From PALSA-1180 sp964624625 (lineage in GTDB: Bacteria > Oederibacteriota > Muellerivitia > Muellerivitales > Muellerivitaceae), in NCBI GenBank assembly GCA_964624625.1, contig CAZUXW010000004.1:1-64000 (forward strand): DNA of 64,000 nucleotides. The letters run 5' to 3'. Below the pieces are notes generated by a model that was not told where the DNA came from, searched no databases, and was given only the letters and a program-made list of their open reading frames with translations. The position numbers and the translations under genes were made by a program. Of this stretch, positions 36,735 through 44,689 are shown in pieces. Positions within the stretch are counted from its first letter, which is position 1. Every line of letters starts with the position of its first letter.

Positions 36735-37514
36735 TTGGCTAATCTGGAAATGGAATCCCAAGTCTTCGGAGAGGGATTTCCGGTTGTTCTTCTTCACGCC
36801 TTTCCCCTTTCCCACCTGCTTTGGGAAAACCTTCAGACTCCTCCTGGGTTCCAATTGATTTTGCCGGATTTTCCGGGATTTGGGGAATCCCCTTTGGCAA
36901 CCGCAAGTTTTACGCTGCAAGAGGCTGCCCTGGGATTGGAAAAACACCTTCAAGAAAAAGGAATTAAGGGTCCCTTTGTCCTTGGCGGCATCTCCATGGG
37001 TGGTTATTGGGCTTTGGAATTTATCCGTCAATTTCCCGGGCTCGTGAAAGGGATCCTTCTGGTCTCCACCAGGGCCGGAAAGGACCAACCCGAGGCCCGT
37101 CAAAAGCGTTTGGACACCGCTTTGAAAGTCGAAAAAGAGGGAACCGCTTTTTTGGCGGAAGCCATGGTTCCAGTACTTTTGGGTAAAACCACATTGGCTC
37201 GAAATACTTCATTGGCTAAAACCGTCAGCCGTTGGATATGGGCCGCAAAACCTGTGGCGGTCAGCTTGGCCCAAAGGGCTATGGCGGACCGAAGGGATCA
37301 AACGGACTTACTTCCGGGGTTGAAAGTAAAAACCCTGATCTTGGCTGGATCCGAGGATGCTTTAATCCCGAATTCGGAGTCGGAATCCATGGCCCGGATC
37401 ATTCCTGGCGCAAAGTTGAAAATTTTGGAACAGGTCGGTCACTTGCCGCCCTTGGAAGCGCCCGAGATTTTTCAAAAACACCTCGATGATTTTTTATTTC
37501 AATTGGACCTTTAA
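36735..37514 (+). CDS. Alpha/beta hydrolase
   Basis: 259 aa, TTG start after AAGGAG. Nucleophile elbow GISMGG (S87), acid in GSEDALIP (about 210) and His in QVGHLPPLEAP (about 237). The oxyanion region is LHAFPLS. The overall pattern matches the 3-oxoadipate enol-lactonase/BioH-like group, where function is highly variable; no pathway neighbours help. Not followed by a clear terminator before the recombinase promoter region. Confidence 0.85.
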   Translation: MANLEMESQVFGEGFPVVLLHAFPLSHLLWENLQTPPGFQLILPDFPGFGESPLATASFTLQEAALGLEKHLQEKGIKGPFVLGGISMGGYWALEFIRQFPGLVKGILLVSTRAGKDQPEARQKRLDTALKVEKEGTAFLAEAMVPVLLGKTTLARNTSLAKTVSRWIWAAKPVAVSLAQRAMADRRDQTDLLPGLKVKTLILAGSEDALIPNSESESMARIIPGAKLKILEQVGHLPPLEAPEIFQKHLDDFLFQLDL

Positions 37515-37667
37515 AAGCGAAAATGGACTGAGGGTTCTGGTCGAGCTGGTCCTGAGATCGTTTAAAAAAACACTGATTGCGCGCAAAAACGGCCTTTAAA
37601 GCCTGTGAATTCTGAACCAGGCATTGAATCCAGTTGGGGCCCCGCGCCGGGCCTTGAGTCATTTTGG

Positions 37668-37696
37668 TTGACAATTGGGTTCGTAACTTCTATAAC
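37668..37696 (+). promoter_or_regulatory. Near-consensus promoter of the recombinase gene, overlapped by the palindrome
   Basis: Perfect TTGACA (37668-37673), 17 bp, TATAAC (37691-37696). The -10 hexamer lies in the left arm and first spacer base of the dif-like palindrome, so protein bound there would block RNA polymerase. Confidence 0.75.
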
Positions 37697-37717
37697 TACA
37701 ATTATAGAAGTTACGAA
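37680..37717. promoter_or_regulatory. Perfect 16-bp inverted repeat with 6-bp spacer: candidate dif-like Xer site / operator
   Basis: Left arm TTCGTAACTTCTATAA (37680-37695), spacer CTACAA (37696-37701), right arm TTATAGAAGTTACGAA (37702-37717), with no mismatch. The inner 28 bp (37685-37712) has the 11+6+11 layout of dif sites, including ATAA and TTAT flanking the 6-bp centre. The start codon of a Xer-type recombinase follows 10 bp later. It lies close to the point where gene strand reverses. Confidence 0.75.
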
Positions 37718-37726
37718 GGAGGAGTT

Positions 37727-38812
37727 ATGGCCGACGATAATCCATCCCAAGCCTTTAACCGCCCTGACGACCTTCAATTGCTGGAGCCCTATTCGGGTTT
37801 CTTGGCCCTTCGAAAATCCCCCCACACTAAATCAAATTATCACCAGGATCTGAGGGTGCTTAAACAGTTCCTGGATGAATCCCGGTTGACTCCGGCTACG
37901 GCCAAACCCCAGGATTTGGCCAGGTTCGTGGGATTATTAACCAAACCAGGCCAAACGCCGGCCGGCAAGGCCCGCGGTTCCTATTCCACCAGGTCCATGA
38001 AACGAATATTGGCCTCGACCAGGTCCTTCTACCGCTACCTGGCCTCCATCCAGCAAATCACCAACGACCCCACAGCCGTGTTTCATAACCTCGCGATTCG
38101 CAGCCCCCAGCGGAATCCCCGTCCCTTGCCGCCCCAAGCCAGGGCTGCCATGGTACAGGGCCTTCAGAAAGGCGATTTAGAGGCCTTAAAAGTAAGCCTG
38201 GTGGTCCTATTGGGCTACCATTGCGGTCTAAGGGTCTCGGAAATGGCGCACCTGAGGCTCCTGGATATAGACCTGAACCAGAAGGCGTTAACGGTCATTG
38301 GGAAAGGCGACAAGGAGCGGACCGTTCCCATGACCGACGCTTTGAGGGACCTTCTCAAGCGGTATTTGGAGGAATGCGGTTCGGAGAAGGCTGGAGCCTC
38401 AGGGCCTTACTTATTTCCAAGCCCCCGCAGTGCGCAAAAGCCGATTCATCCTCATTTTTTGGAGACCTGGGTTAAGAAAGCCGCCCTATGGGCGGGTTTG
38501 GAAAACCCGGAGGATCTCACGGTTCATGTTTTAAGGCACACCTTTGGCACTCAATTGGCTGAATCAGGAGCCAGTGTTTATGAAATCCGCGATTTGATGG
38601 GCCATTCGAGCATCATGGTCAGTGAAAGTTACGTGAAGCTAGCTTCCACGAAGGCCAAGCAGGCCCATGGGCGGGCTTTTGGAGGCGGCAACAAGGTCCA
38701 TGCCTTAAGCTTGGAAGGCTCAGGGGGCCCTCGGGAGGTTTTACGGCGCTATCGGGCCAGGGGACGAAAAGCTTTACGGGACCCCTGGCCCGAGGATCCT
38801 GAAGCTGATTAA
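37727..38812 (+). CDS. Xer-type tyrosine recombinase with C-terminal extension
   Basis: 361 aa from ATG 37727 (GGAGGAG upstream). All catalytic residues are present: R169 (GLRVSE), K193 (GKGDKER), H267 and R270 (HVLRH), H293 (MGHSS), Y302 (SESY). Spacings R-K 24, H-R 3, R-H 23 and H-Y 9 equal those of XerC/XerD. The core-binding SAM-like domain is about 18-110. It extends about 59 residues past the Tyr, longer than XerD, and the total length is like that of single recombinases XerH and XerS. As with those, a dif-like palindrome lies immediately upstream. It could instead be a mobile-element integrase, but no other element gene is nearby. Confidence 0.88.
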   Translation: MADDNPSQAFNRPDDLQLLEPYSGFLALRKSPHTKSNYHQDLRVLKQFLDESRLTPATAKPQDLARFVGLLTKPGQTPAGKARGSYSTRSMKRILASTRSFYRYLASIQQITNDPTAVFHNLAIRSPQRNPRPLPPQARAAMVQGLQKGDLEALKVSLVVLLGYHCGLRVSEMAHLRLLDIDLNQKALTVIGKGDKERTVPMTDALRDLLKRYLEECGSEKAGASGPYLFPSPRSAQKPIHPHFLETWVKKAALWAGLENPEDLTVHVLRHTFGTQLAESGASVYEIRDLMGHSSIMVSESYVKLASTKAKQAHGRAFGGGNKVHALSLEGSGGPREVLRRYRARGRKALRDPWPEDPEAD

Positions 38813-39270
38813 TCATTAAAAATGCATTCGAGAACGCACCTAAGTCTTTGTTTATCACATCTAATTACGACCTTTCTCGAGCCGCCGAAGGTCGATAAGG
38901 GATAGGTAAATTCAAAAGTTGCCAAAATGGGTCGTTTTTGCATTTAAACGATGTTTTTTTGAACGATTAATATCCATTGGCAATCTTTGTACTAGGGTCA
39001 AAAAAGCCCAAAAACGAATTGGTTGGGTGCCAAAACAACCTTTTGGAGGAGCGGCCAAATCCAACCCCGGATCCACCAGAAGGGCTTGTTTTTGGAATGG
39101 TCCTTTAAAATCAAGGATTTGGGGCCCCTTTGTTGGGACGTTCGTTTGAAAAAGCCGATTTTGATGGGTTTTTTGGAAATAGAGCGGTCTTCAAGCTTTG
39201 GTTTGATTTCAAGAACCTTGAAATAAAGGGTCTTGGCCTGGTCTTAAAGTTTTACTTTAAGGGGAATTAT
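38813..39270. other. 458-bp gap without a recognisable gene
   Basis: A+T-richer than its surroundings. A weak 7-bp inverted pair (TCGAGAA near 38828 and TTCTCGA near 38874) was seen. A short open frame at 38919-39149 has no signal peptide, domain or ribosome-binding site and is not called. No RNA gene was recognised. Confidence 0.5.
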
Positions 39271-40428
39271 ATGGAATTTTCGAACCGAACCCCAAGAGAC
39301 TTATCCTTCAATCCCATCTCGAGTGCCCAAGATCGCCTGGAAGGTACCTCCCTTCTGGACTTAACCCAGTCCAATCCAACTCAATGCGGGTTTAACTACC
39401 CCTCGAATCTCCTGGAAACCCTTGGCAAGTCCCGGGGATTGTTTTACGAACCGGAACCTTTCGGTCATTCCAACGCCAGGCAGGCGGTCGCCGATTATTT
39501 AAGCCGTCACGGACCTCCCCTTGACCCCTCCAACGTCATCCTGACCGCCAGCACGAGCGAAGCCTATTCCTTTATTTTTAAACTCCTTGGCAACCCCGGC
39601 GACAGATTCCTGGTCCCGGCTCCCGGCTATCCCCTGTTAGACCATCTCCTGTGCCTAGAGGGTCTGGAATCCATTCCCTATTTTTTAAAAAAAGAACCAG
39701 GTTGGCCGCTGGACCGGGATCCTTTTGAAAAGGCCCTCCGGCAAGGCACCAAAGGCCTCATCACGGTGAATCCCCACAATCCCACAGGCTGCTTTTTAAG
39801 TTTGGCCGACCAATCCTTTTTAACGGACCAATGCCGTCAAAACTCCATGGCTTTCCTTTCGGACGAGGTTTTTTCCGATTTCGCTTTTCCAGGTCAGGGA
39901 TCCGGTGAAAAGCCAACTCCTGATATCTTGTCCTTCCGGTTGGGAGGGCTCTCGAAAAGCCTGGGCCTTCCCCAGTTGAAGCTTTCCTGGATCGTCATGG
40001 AGGGTCCCGCTGGGGTTTTGGCGGAATGCCGGGCCAGGATGGAGTTGATCGCGGATACCTACCTATCGGTCAATACCCCGGTCCAATTGGCTTTGGGGGA
40101 TTTGTTAAAGTTCGCGCCGATATTCCGGGAACAGGTCTTAAGCCGGGTCTTGGAAAACTTGGCTTGTTTGGAAAGGACTTTGGCGGACTTGCCGGACGTC
40201 AAGGTTTGGCCGGTGCAGGGCGGATGGTACGCTTTGGTGGAGGTTTTAAAGCCGGGCGTTTCAGAGGAACAGAGGGTCATTGACCTCTTGGAAAAGCAAG
40301 GGGTGTGGGTCCATCCCGGGGGGTTTTATGACTTTCCCCAGGGAAATTTCTTGGTTTTGAGCCTGCTGCCGGCGGTTCGGGTTTTTGAGGAAGCGGCTGG
40401 CAGGATCAAAAAAAGCTTTAGGGTCTAG
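39271..40428 (+). CDS. Class I/II (AAT-fold) aminotransferase
   Basis: 385 aa PLP enzyme, ATG 39271 after AAGGGG. Visible family features: substrate-binding start LTQSNPTQCGF; TASTSEAYSFIFKLL (PLP phosphate region, about 92-106); PGYP (about 122); NPHNPTG (about 168, Asn); DEVFSDF (about 203, Asp and Tyr/Phe position); the Lys of GGLSKSLGLPQLKLSW (about 230) as Schiff-base residue; and a final Arg in the LSLLPAVR region. Where most fold-I enzymes have DEVY, this has DEVF. The substrate is unknown. Last plus-strand gene before the strand switch. Confidence 0.85.
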   Translation: MEFSNRTPRDLSFNPISSAQDRLEGTSLLDLTQSNPTQCGFNYPSNLLETLGKSRGLFYEPEPFGHSNARQAVADYLSRHGPPLDPSNVILTASTSEAYSFIFKLLGNPGDRFLVPAPGYPLLDHLLCLEGLESIPYFLKKEPGWPLDRDPFEKALRQGTKGLITVNPHNPTGCFLSLADQSFLTDQCRQNSMAFLSDEVFSDFAFPGQGSGEKPTPDILSFRLGGLSKSLGLPQLKLSWIVMEGPAGVLAECRARMELIADTYLSVNTPVQLALGDLLKFAPIFREQVLSRVLENLACLERTLADLPDVKVWPVQGGWYALVEVLKPGVSEEQRVIDLLEKQGVWVHPGGFYDFPQGNFLVLSLLPAVRVFEEAAGRIKKSFRV

Positions 40429-40461
40429 GCCGTTGGTTGGTGCGGTCCGGGGGGATTAAAT

Positions 40462-41157
40462 TCAAGCCTTGAGATTGCCCAGACGCCTGGACGCTTCCTT
40501 GCTCCAATTGGTATCTGGGTAGGACTGAATGGTTATTTTCAATTGTTCCAGTGCCTTTTCCTTGTTTTGATTGTTGAGGTAAATGGACGAGAGGGTCAGG
40601 CGGATTTCAGGGGCGATAAAGCTATCCGAATGGTCCTTCAAAAAAGTTTCGGCTAAAGTCGCGGCCGGGGCCCATTGGCTTTGCGCTTCCAAACACATGA
40701 TCTTCCCCAAATAAGCCTCGTCGCCCAAGGGTGTTCCCTTGAGGTCCTGGTCCGCGGCGTCAAAACTGGTGTAGGCCTGGGTGAGTTGCCCTAAGGTCAG
40801 TTGGGTTTTGGCGACGTAATAACGGGCCACTTTCGAGGTTTTGGTTCCGGAATAATCCGTGAGGATGCGTTGGAAGGTTTGAAGGGCCTGTTGATCCCTT
40901 TCCGCCCCCGATTTGAAGGGTCCGTTTTTGGGGTCCACCTGGGAGTGAAGGTAATATTGGCCGAGATTCAGGACGCCTCTGGCGTCATTTTCGCTCTTCG
41001 TTTGGCTGTGGAGGTAATAAGGAACCCCCAAGGCCAGGACCAGAAAAAGAATGCTGGCCACCGCCACGACCTCCTGATGGGCCTTGGCCCAATCCAGCCA
41101 TTTTTGGGCCGCAGGTTTTTCCCCCATGATCCTGTTGTGTCCCCAGTTGATCGTCAT
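40462..41157 (-). CDS. Membrane-anchored TPR protein (YfgM-like)
   Basis: 231 aa. One N-terminal span (about 30-50, VASILFLVLALGVPYYL) with cytosolic start, then TPR helices (about 60-228) including NLGQYYLHSQVD and LTLSSIYLNNQNKEKALEQLKITIQSYP. This matches the YfgM/TPR_21 layout, whose E. coli member works with PpiD at the Sec translocon. The start at 41157 follows AGAGG; an in-frame ATG ten codons later is an alternative. First gene on the minus side of the strand switch, convergent with the aminotransferase 33 bp away. Confidence 0.75.
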   Translation of the reverse strand: MTINWGHNRIMGEKPAAQKWLDWAKAHQEVVAVASILFLVLALGVPYYLHSQTKSENDARGVLNLGQYYLHSQVDPKNGPFKSGAERDQQALQTFQRILTDYSGTKTSKVARYYVAKTQLTLGQLTQAYTSFDAADQDLKGTPLGDEAYLGKIMCLEAQSQWAPAATLAETFLKDHSDSFIAPEIRLTLSSIYLNNQNKEKALEQLKITIQSYPDTNWSKEASRRLGNLKA

Positions 41158-41222
41158 AAAAACCTCTTTGAGTGATCTAAAATTTGAAAGCGAAGCCTTC
41201 CGGTTGGGAAGGCCTCATTCGA

Positions 41223-41299
41223 TGGTACCCTCGACGCGAATCGAACGCGTGACCTACCCTTTAGGAAAGGGTCGCTCTATCCAACTGAGCTACGAGGGC
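41223..41299 (-). tRNA. tRNA-Arg (anticodon CCT)
   Basis: 77 nt with encoded CCA. Acceptor GCCCTCG pairs with CGAGGGT (G1-U72 wobble). The anticodon arm is ACCCT-TTCCTAA-AGGGT with anticodon CCT, reading AGG. The T arm holds GTTCGATTC. Confidence 0.93.
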
Positions 41300-41338
41300 G
41301 TTCAAGCGCGGTGCCCCACTTTAAGCGCGAAGCGCTGA

Positions 41339-41367
41339 ATTATGACTGTTTTAAATGGTTACCGCAA
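41339..41367 (-). promoter_or_regulatory. Possible tRNA-Arg promoter
   Basis: On the minus strand TTGCGG, 17 bp, CATAAT, about 40 bp before the tRNA. The -35 element is poor. Confidence 0.35.
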
Positions 41368-41429
41368 TTCAAAAAGTCCCTTTGTTCCAATTAAAGGCGA
41401 CCCCGGGACCAAGCCGGGGAAAGGCGCGG

Positions 41430-41942
41430 TTAGTATTGGATTATAGAGTAGACGGGGGTGCTTTTCAATTTTTCATGGCCCTTTAGGAATGTCAATTGAA
41501 TGATAAAACAAGCCTCCACGACTTCACCGCCGGCCCGCTCGACCAGGCGGATCGTGGCGGCCGCTGTTCCCCCTGTGGCCAATACGTCATCGAGGACCAA
41601 TATCCTGTCCCCTTTTCCGATGGCGTCCAGGTGTATTTCCAGGGTGTCCTTGCCGTATTCCAGCTCGTAAGTCTCCTGCAAGGTTTTCCAGGGAAGTTTT
41701 CCCGGTTTCCGGACTGGAATAAAGGAAACCCCCATCGTGGCGGCTAAGGCTCCGCCAAAAATAAAGCCCCGCGATTCCATGGCCACGATCGAGGTGATGC
41801 GGCTGTTTTTGTAATGGTCGGCCAATTGCCGGATAACTTCCTGAAACGCCTTGGGGTCCTTCAACAGGGGGGTGATATCCTTGAAGATGATCCCCTTTTT
41901 CGGAAAATTTGGTACATCACGGATCAGGCTTTTGAAATCCAT
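41430..41942 (-). CDS. apt: Adenine phosphoribosyltransferase
   Basis: 170 aa type I PRTase that salvages adenine to AMP with PRPP. The N-terminus shows IRDVPNFPKKGIIFKDITPLL, the PRPP loop is RILVLDDVLATGGTAAA (about 120-136), and ESRGFIFGGALA supplies the purine pocket. Length and all motifs are normal for Apt. ATG start after AAAGGATGG. Confidence 0.97.
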   Translation of the reverse strand: MDFKSLIRDVPNFPKKGIIFKDITPLLKDPKAFQEVIRQLADHYKNSRITSIVAMESRGFIFGGALAATMGVSFIPVRKPGKLPWKTLQETYELEYGKDTLEIHLDAIGKGDRILVLDDVLATGGTAAATIRLVERAGGEVVEACFIIQLTFLKGHEKLKSTPVYSIIQY

Positions 41943-42016
41943 GGTCCATCCTTTATGAGTTTTATGGGTTGGCGGAAGTTTCGGGGGAAAACGAAACGGC
42001 TTTGCCGGGAAGAATC

Positions 42017-42988
42017 TTACACAAACTCGTTTAAAAGTTCACGGTATTCTTCGCCGCTGGATTTCATGAGGGACCTGATTTTTTGGAGGGCTTTTTCCTC
42101 GATTTGGCGGATTCTCTCCCGGGTGACACCTAAAAGGGTGCCGGTTTGTTCGAGGGTTTTGGGCTGGTCCTGGTCAAAGCCGAAGCGCATCAGGATCACC
42201 TTTTGTTCCTTGTCGTTGAGGTTTTCAATGAGCTTTTTCAACTTTTCGGTGCGGAGCTGGTCAAAAACGTTTTGAGCCGGGCTTAAAACGGTTTTGTCCT
42301 CGATGAAATCACCGATGGTCTTTGAGCCGGACTCGTCCCCCACCGTCAATTCCAGGGATAGGTCCCTTTGAGCCAGCCGTTGGAGCTTGTGGATTTTTTC
42401 GAACTTGAGACGGGAGGCTTTGGAGATTTCCATGAGGCTTGGTTCGCGGCCCAGCTTGCGGGTCAGGTCCCTGGTGATCCTTTGGACCCGGTTGATATCC
42501 TCGGAAACATGGACCGGCACCCGGACGGTCCGGGATTGGTTGGAAAGGGCCCTCGTGATGGATTGGCGGATCCACCAAGTCGCGTAGGTGCTGAATTTAA
42601 ACCCGCGCCGCCAGGAGAATTTCTCGCTGGCCTTGATGAGTCCCAGGTTGCCTTCCTCGATGAGATCCTGGAAAGCCAAACCTTGATTGACGTATTTTTT
42701 CGCGACATTCACGACCAGACGGAGATTGGCGGAGATGAGCCATTGCTTGGCCTTCATATCGCCCTTTTCGATCCTCTGGGCCAGTGAAACTTCCTCGGGG
42801 CCGGTCAAGAGCTTGACCCTGGAAATTTCGCGGAAGTAGAGCTTAAGGCTGTCGGTGGTGACTCTTTCACTGGTTTTAAATTGGTTGGATTGGAATAATT
42901 TCTTGTCAAGGATGGGAATCAGCGGGGCTATGGCCATTTTCTTGGGCTTGGTTTTCAGCTTAAGTTTCAGGTTCGCTTTTTTGGCCAT
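42017..42988 (-). CDS. RNA polymerase sigma-70-family factor (RpoD/RpoS-like, lacks region 1.1)
   Basis: 323 aa from ATG 42988, chosen to avoid overlap with the acylphosphatase gene and because AAGG precedes it. Region 1.2 (TDSLKLYFREISRVKLLT), region 2 with DLIEEGNLGLIKASEKF and the -10-recognising YATWWIRQSITRAL, region 3, and region 4 with VTRERIRQIEEKAL (-35 HTH). The N-terminus is a Lys-rich stretch in place of region 1.1. It could be a group 2 (RpoS-like) factor or the primary factor of a lineage with a short RpoD; only the full genome can tell. Confidence 0.9.
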   Translation of the reverse strand: MAKKANLKLKLKTKPKKMAIAPLIPILDKKLFQSNQFKTSERVTTDSLKLYFREISRVKLLTGPEEVSLAQRIEKGDMKAKQWLISANLRLVVNVAKKYVNQGLAFQDLIEEGNLGLIKASEKFSWRRGFKFSTYATWWIRQSITRALSNQSRTVRVPVHVSEDINRVQRITRDLTRKLGREPSLMEISKASRLKFEKIHKLQRLAQRDLSLELTVGDESGSKTIGDFIEDKTVLSPAQNVFDQLRTEKLKKLIENLNDKEQKVILMRFGFDQDQPKTLEQTGTLLGVTRERIRQIEEKALQKIRSLMKSSGEEYRELLNEFV

Positions 42989-42995
42989 AACCTTG

Positions 42996-43271
42996 TTACC
43001 CTCTGATCTCAAAGCCTTGATAGTCTTGGTGATCCTCAACCCATTGGGGTTCTACCTTTTCAACCCGGCTTCCGGTGGGTCCAGCTATTAAGCTTTGCAT
43101 AAACTGTTCCAAATTTGACCTATCCCCTTTCGCGAATAATTCAACGGTTCCATCCGGCCTGTTTCGAACCCAACCTGTTAAATGCAGCTCATCCGCCTTG
43201 CCTTTCGTGAAATACCGGAAGCCGACCCCCTGCACTCTCCCTTTAACAACGGCGATGAAAGCGTTAAACAT
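42996..43271 (-). CDS. acyP: Acylphosphatase
   Basis: 91 aa. Hydrolyses acyl phosphates. Signature GRVQGVGFRYFT with the phosphate-binding Arg, and GWVRNRPDGTVE with the catalytic Asn. Start after AAGGAAGG. The stop lies 7 bp upstream of the sigma factor start, so the two are probably cotranscribed. Confidence 0.95.
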   Translation of the reverse strand: MFNAFIAVVKGRVQGVGFRYFTKGKADELHLTGWVRNRPDGTVELFAKGDRSNLEQFMQSLIAGPTGSRVEKVEPQWVEDHQDYQGFEIRG

Positions 43272-43439
43272 GGGAAACCTTCCTTGGGGATAGGCTTAAA
43301 ATTGTCAGTTTTTTGAATAAATTGAGCTTATTTTTGACTTTTTAAAAATCTGTGGTAACAACCCTAAATTCGGGAAAAACAAAAAGGCCAAGGCGTTCCC
43401 CATCCGCGGATTGGGACTGCCTTAGCCTCTTGAAAAAAA

Positions 43440-43516
43440 TGGTCGGGGCGGCAGGATTTGAACCTGCAACCTTTTGCACCCCATGCAACTGCGCTACCGG
43501 GTTGCGCCACGCCCCG
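43440..43516 (-). tRNA. tRNA-Pro (anticodon GGG)
   Basis: 77 nt with encoded CCA. The acceptor begins CGGGGCG (C1-G72, typical of bacterial tRNA-Pro). The anticodon loop ATGGGGT gives GGG. T arm GGTTCAAATCC. The outermost anticodon-stem pair is a G-A mismatch. Confidence 0.9.
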
Positions 43517-43555
43517 AAAAACCGACCATGAACCGAGATGTTGAAAGGGTGACTT

Positions 43556-43631
43556 TGGTCGGGGTGAGAGGATTCGAACCTCCGGCCCCTTGGTCCCGAA
43601 CCAAGTGCGCTAGCCGCTGCGCTACACCCCG
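43556..43631 (-). tRNA. tRNA-Pro (anticodon CGG)
   Basis: 76 nt with encoded CCA. Acceptor CGGGGTG pairs with CACCCCG. Anticodon arm CTTGG-TTCGGGA-CCAAG, anticodon CGG. It lies just upstream of the GGG-reading tRNA-Pro gene, probably in one transcript. Confidence 0.93.
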
Positions 43632-43774
43632 TCCAAAGTAACCTTGCGGGACATCGTGAAGGCTTGGATCCTAAACTGAATCGATAAGGAACCCAACATC
43701 CCCCGAAGGGATGCATACTATAGGCCAAAAAATATCGGCATTCAAGAAAAGAAGATCGGGGAAAGACGGTTTTT

Positions 43775-44254
43775 TCAGGCTAAATTATATTTTTTGAGGA
43801 TGGAATGGGTTTCGGCGATCAGGTTCTTCAATTCCCTGACCTTTTCCCGAGAAATGGAGGGCCTGGGTGCCGGCGGTTGGGGAGCGATTTTAACCGGCTC
43901 GATCCTTCCGGTTTCATCCCCGGAAATTTCCGCCGGTTCGGCGGCGGGTGGTTCTGGCTTTGGCAGGCCGGGTGTTTTAATCCCGAACATATCCATTTGG
44001 TCCAAACCGGCTTTTTCGAGCTCCTCCAGTTTTTGGAGGGCTCCCGCAATGGTGTATTTCTCGTCGTAGAGCAGTCTTTTGATGGTGAGGGCGACCTGAA
44101 GATCCTTTTTTCGGTAGGTTCTTTGGCCTGTTTCGGATTTCTGGGGGTTTAACTTTTTAAACTCAGACTCCCAGTAACGGAGCACATAGGGTTTCACGTC
44201 CACGACTTGGGCGGCCTCGCCGATTGTGTAAAAAAGCTTCTCTTCCTCAGACAC
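43775..44254 (-). CDS. MerR-family transcriptional regulator
   Basis: 159 aa, GTG start after GGAGGG. N-terminal winged-helix MerR domain (about 5-75): FYTIGEAAQVVDVKPYVLRYWESEF, then RTYRKKDL and IKRLLYDEKYTIAGALQKL. The middle is Pro/Glu-rich and the C-terminal helix (about 135-158) could dimerise. No metal-binding Cys and no known effector domain. It lies between the HU gene and tRNA-Pro, an arrangement also common in Deltaproteobacteria-type genomes, where its role is unknown. Confidence 0.88.
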   Translation of the reverse strand: MSEEEKLFYTIGEAAQVVDVKPYVLRYWESEFKKLNPQKSETGQRTYRKKDLQVALTIKRLLYDEKYTIAGALQKLEELEKAGLDQMDMFGIKTPGLPKPEPPAAEPAEISGDETGRIEPVKIAPQPPAPRPSISREKVRELKNLIAETHSILKKYNLA

Positions 44255-44413
44255 GGTTCCCTCCTAAAACTTTAGCCGCGAATCGACCTAAATTAACGCC
44301 AATTTAAAAAGAAAGTCAACAAAAGGAGCTTCAAGAAACGGTTGATGTTTTGCCGGTTAAGTCTTTTTTCAACGCTAAAATATGCGTCCATTTGCGGTTA
44401 CGCCTTCGTTTGA

Positions 44414-44689
44414 TTAACTTCCCTTCAGCTTTTTTTTAATCAACCTGCTGGGTTTAAACACCAAGACCTTTCGGCTGCCCAGGGCCACCACTTTCCCTGT
44501 TTTGGGGTTGCGGGCCAAACGGGCGATACGGTTTTTCCATTCCCAAGTTCCGAGACCCACTATAGAAACCTTTTTTTCTTCCCGCAAGGCGGTGGTGATC
44601 GTGTTGAAAAAAACATCCACCGTCTGGAGGGCTTGTTTTTTCGTAAGGCCCAATTGGGTGAGACTTTTCAAAAGATCCTGACGGGTCAA
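44414..44689 (-). CDS. HU/IHF-type DNA-binding protein
   Basis: 91 aa nucleoid protein. N-terminal helices with LTQLGLTKKQALQTVDVFFNTI and the DNA-binding arm GLGTWEWKNRIARLARNPKTG (usual GFGSF-x-RxRxARxGRNPxTG). The start is TTG, in a TTGA overlap with the gpsA stop, so it is translationally coupled to gpsA. Arm sequence leans to IHF-alpha-like but HU versus IHF cannot be settled. Confidence 0.92.
   Translation of the reverse strand: MTRQDLLKSLTQLGLTKKQALQTVDVFFNTITTALREEKKVSIVGLGTWEWKNRIARLARNPKTGKVVALGSRKVLVFKPSRLIKKKLKGS

Noticed and set aside
37680..37717. Palindrome as a loxP-like site for a phage-type Cre recombinase
   Set aside because: TAACTTC/GAAGTTA resembles loxP arms, but the 6-bp spacer and ATAA/TTAT flanks fit dif better and the protein has XerD spacing; still not fully excluded.
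38919..39149. 76-codon frame in the gap after the recombinase
   Set aside because: TTG start without ribosome-binding site, no domain, composition like non-coding DNA.
41401..41419. Hairpin CCCCGG...CCGGGG after apt as terminator
   Set aside because: Stem is 6 bp and no T run follows on the minus strand.
43342..43728. 128-codon minus-strand frame across the tRNA-Pro genes
   Set aside because: It covers two clear tRNA genes and has no coding features.
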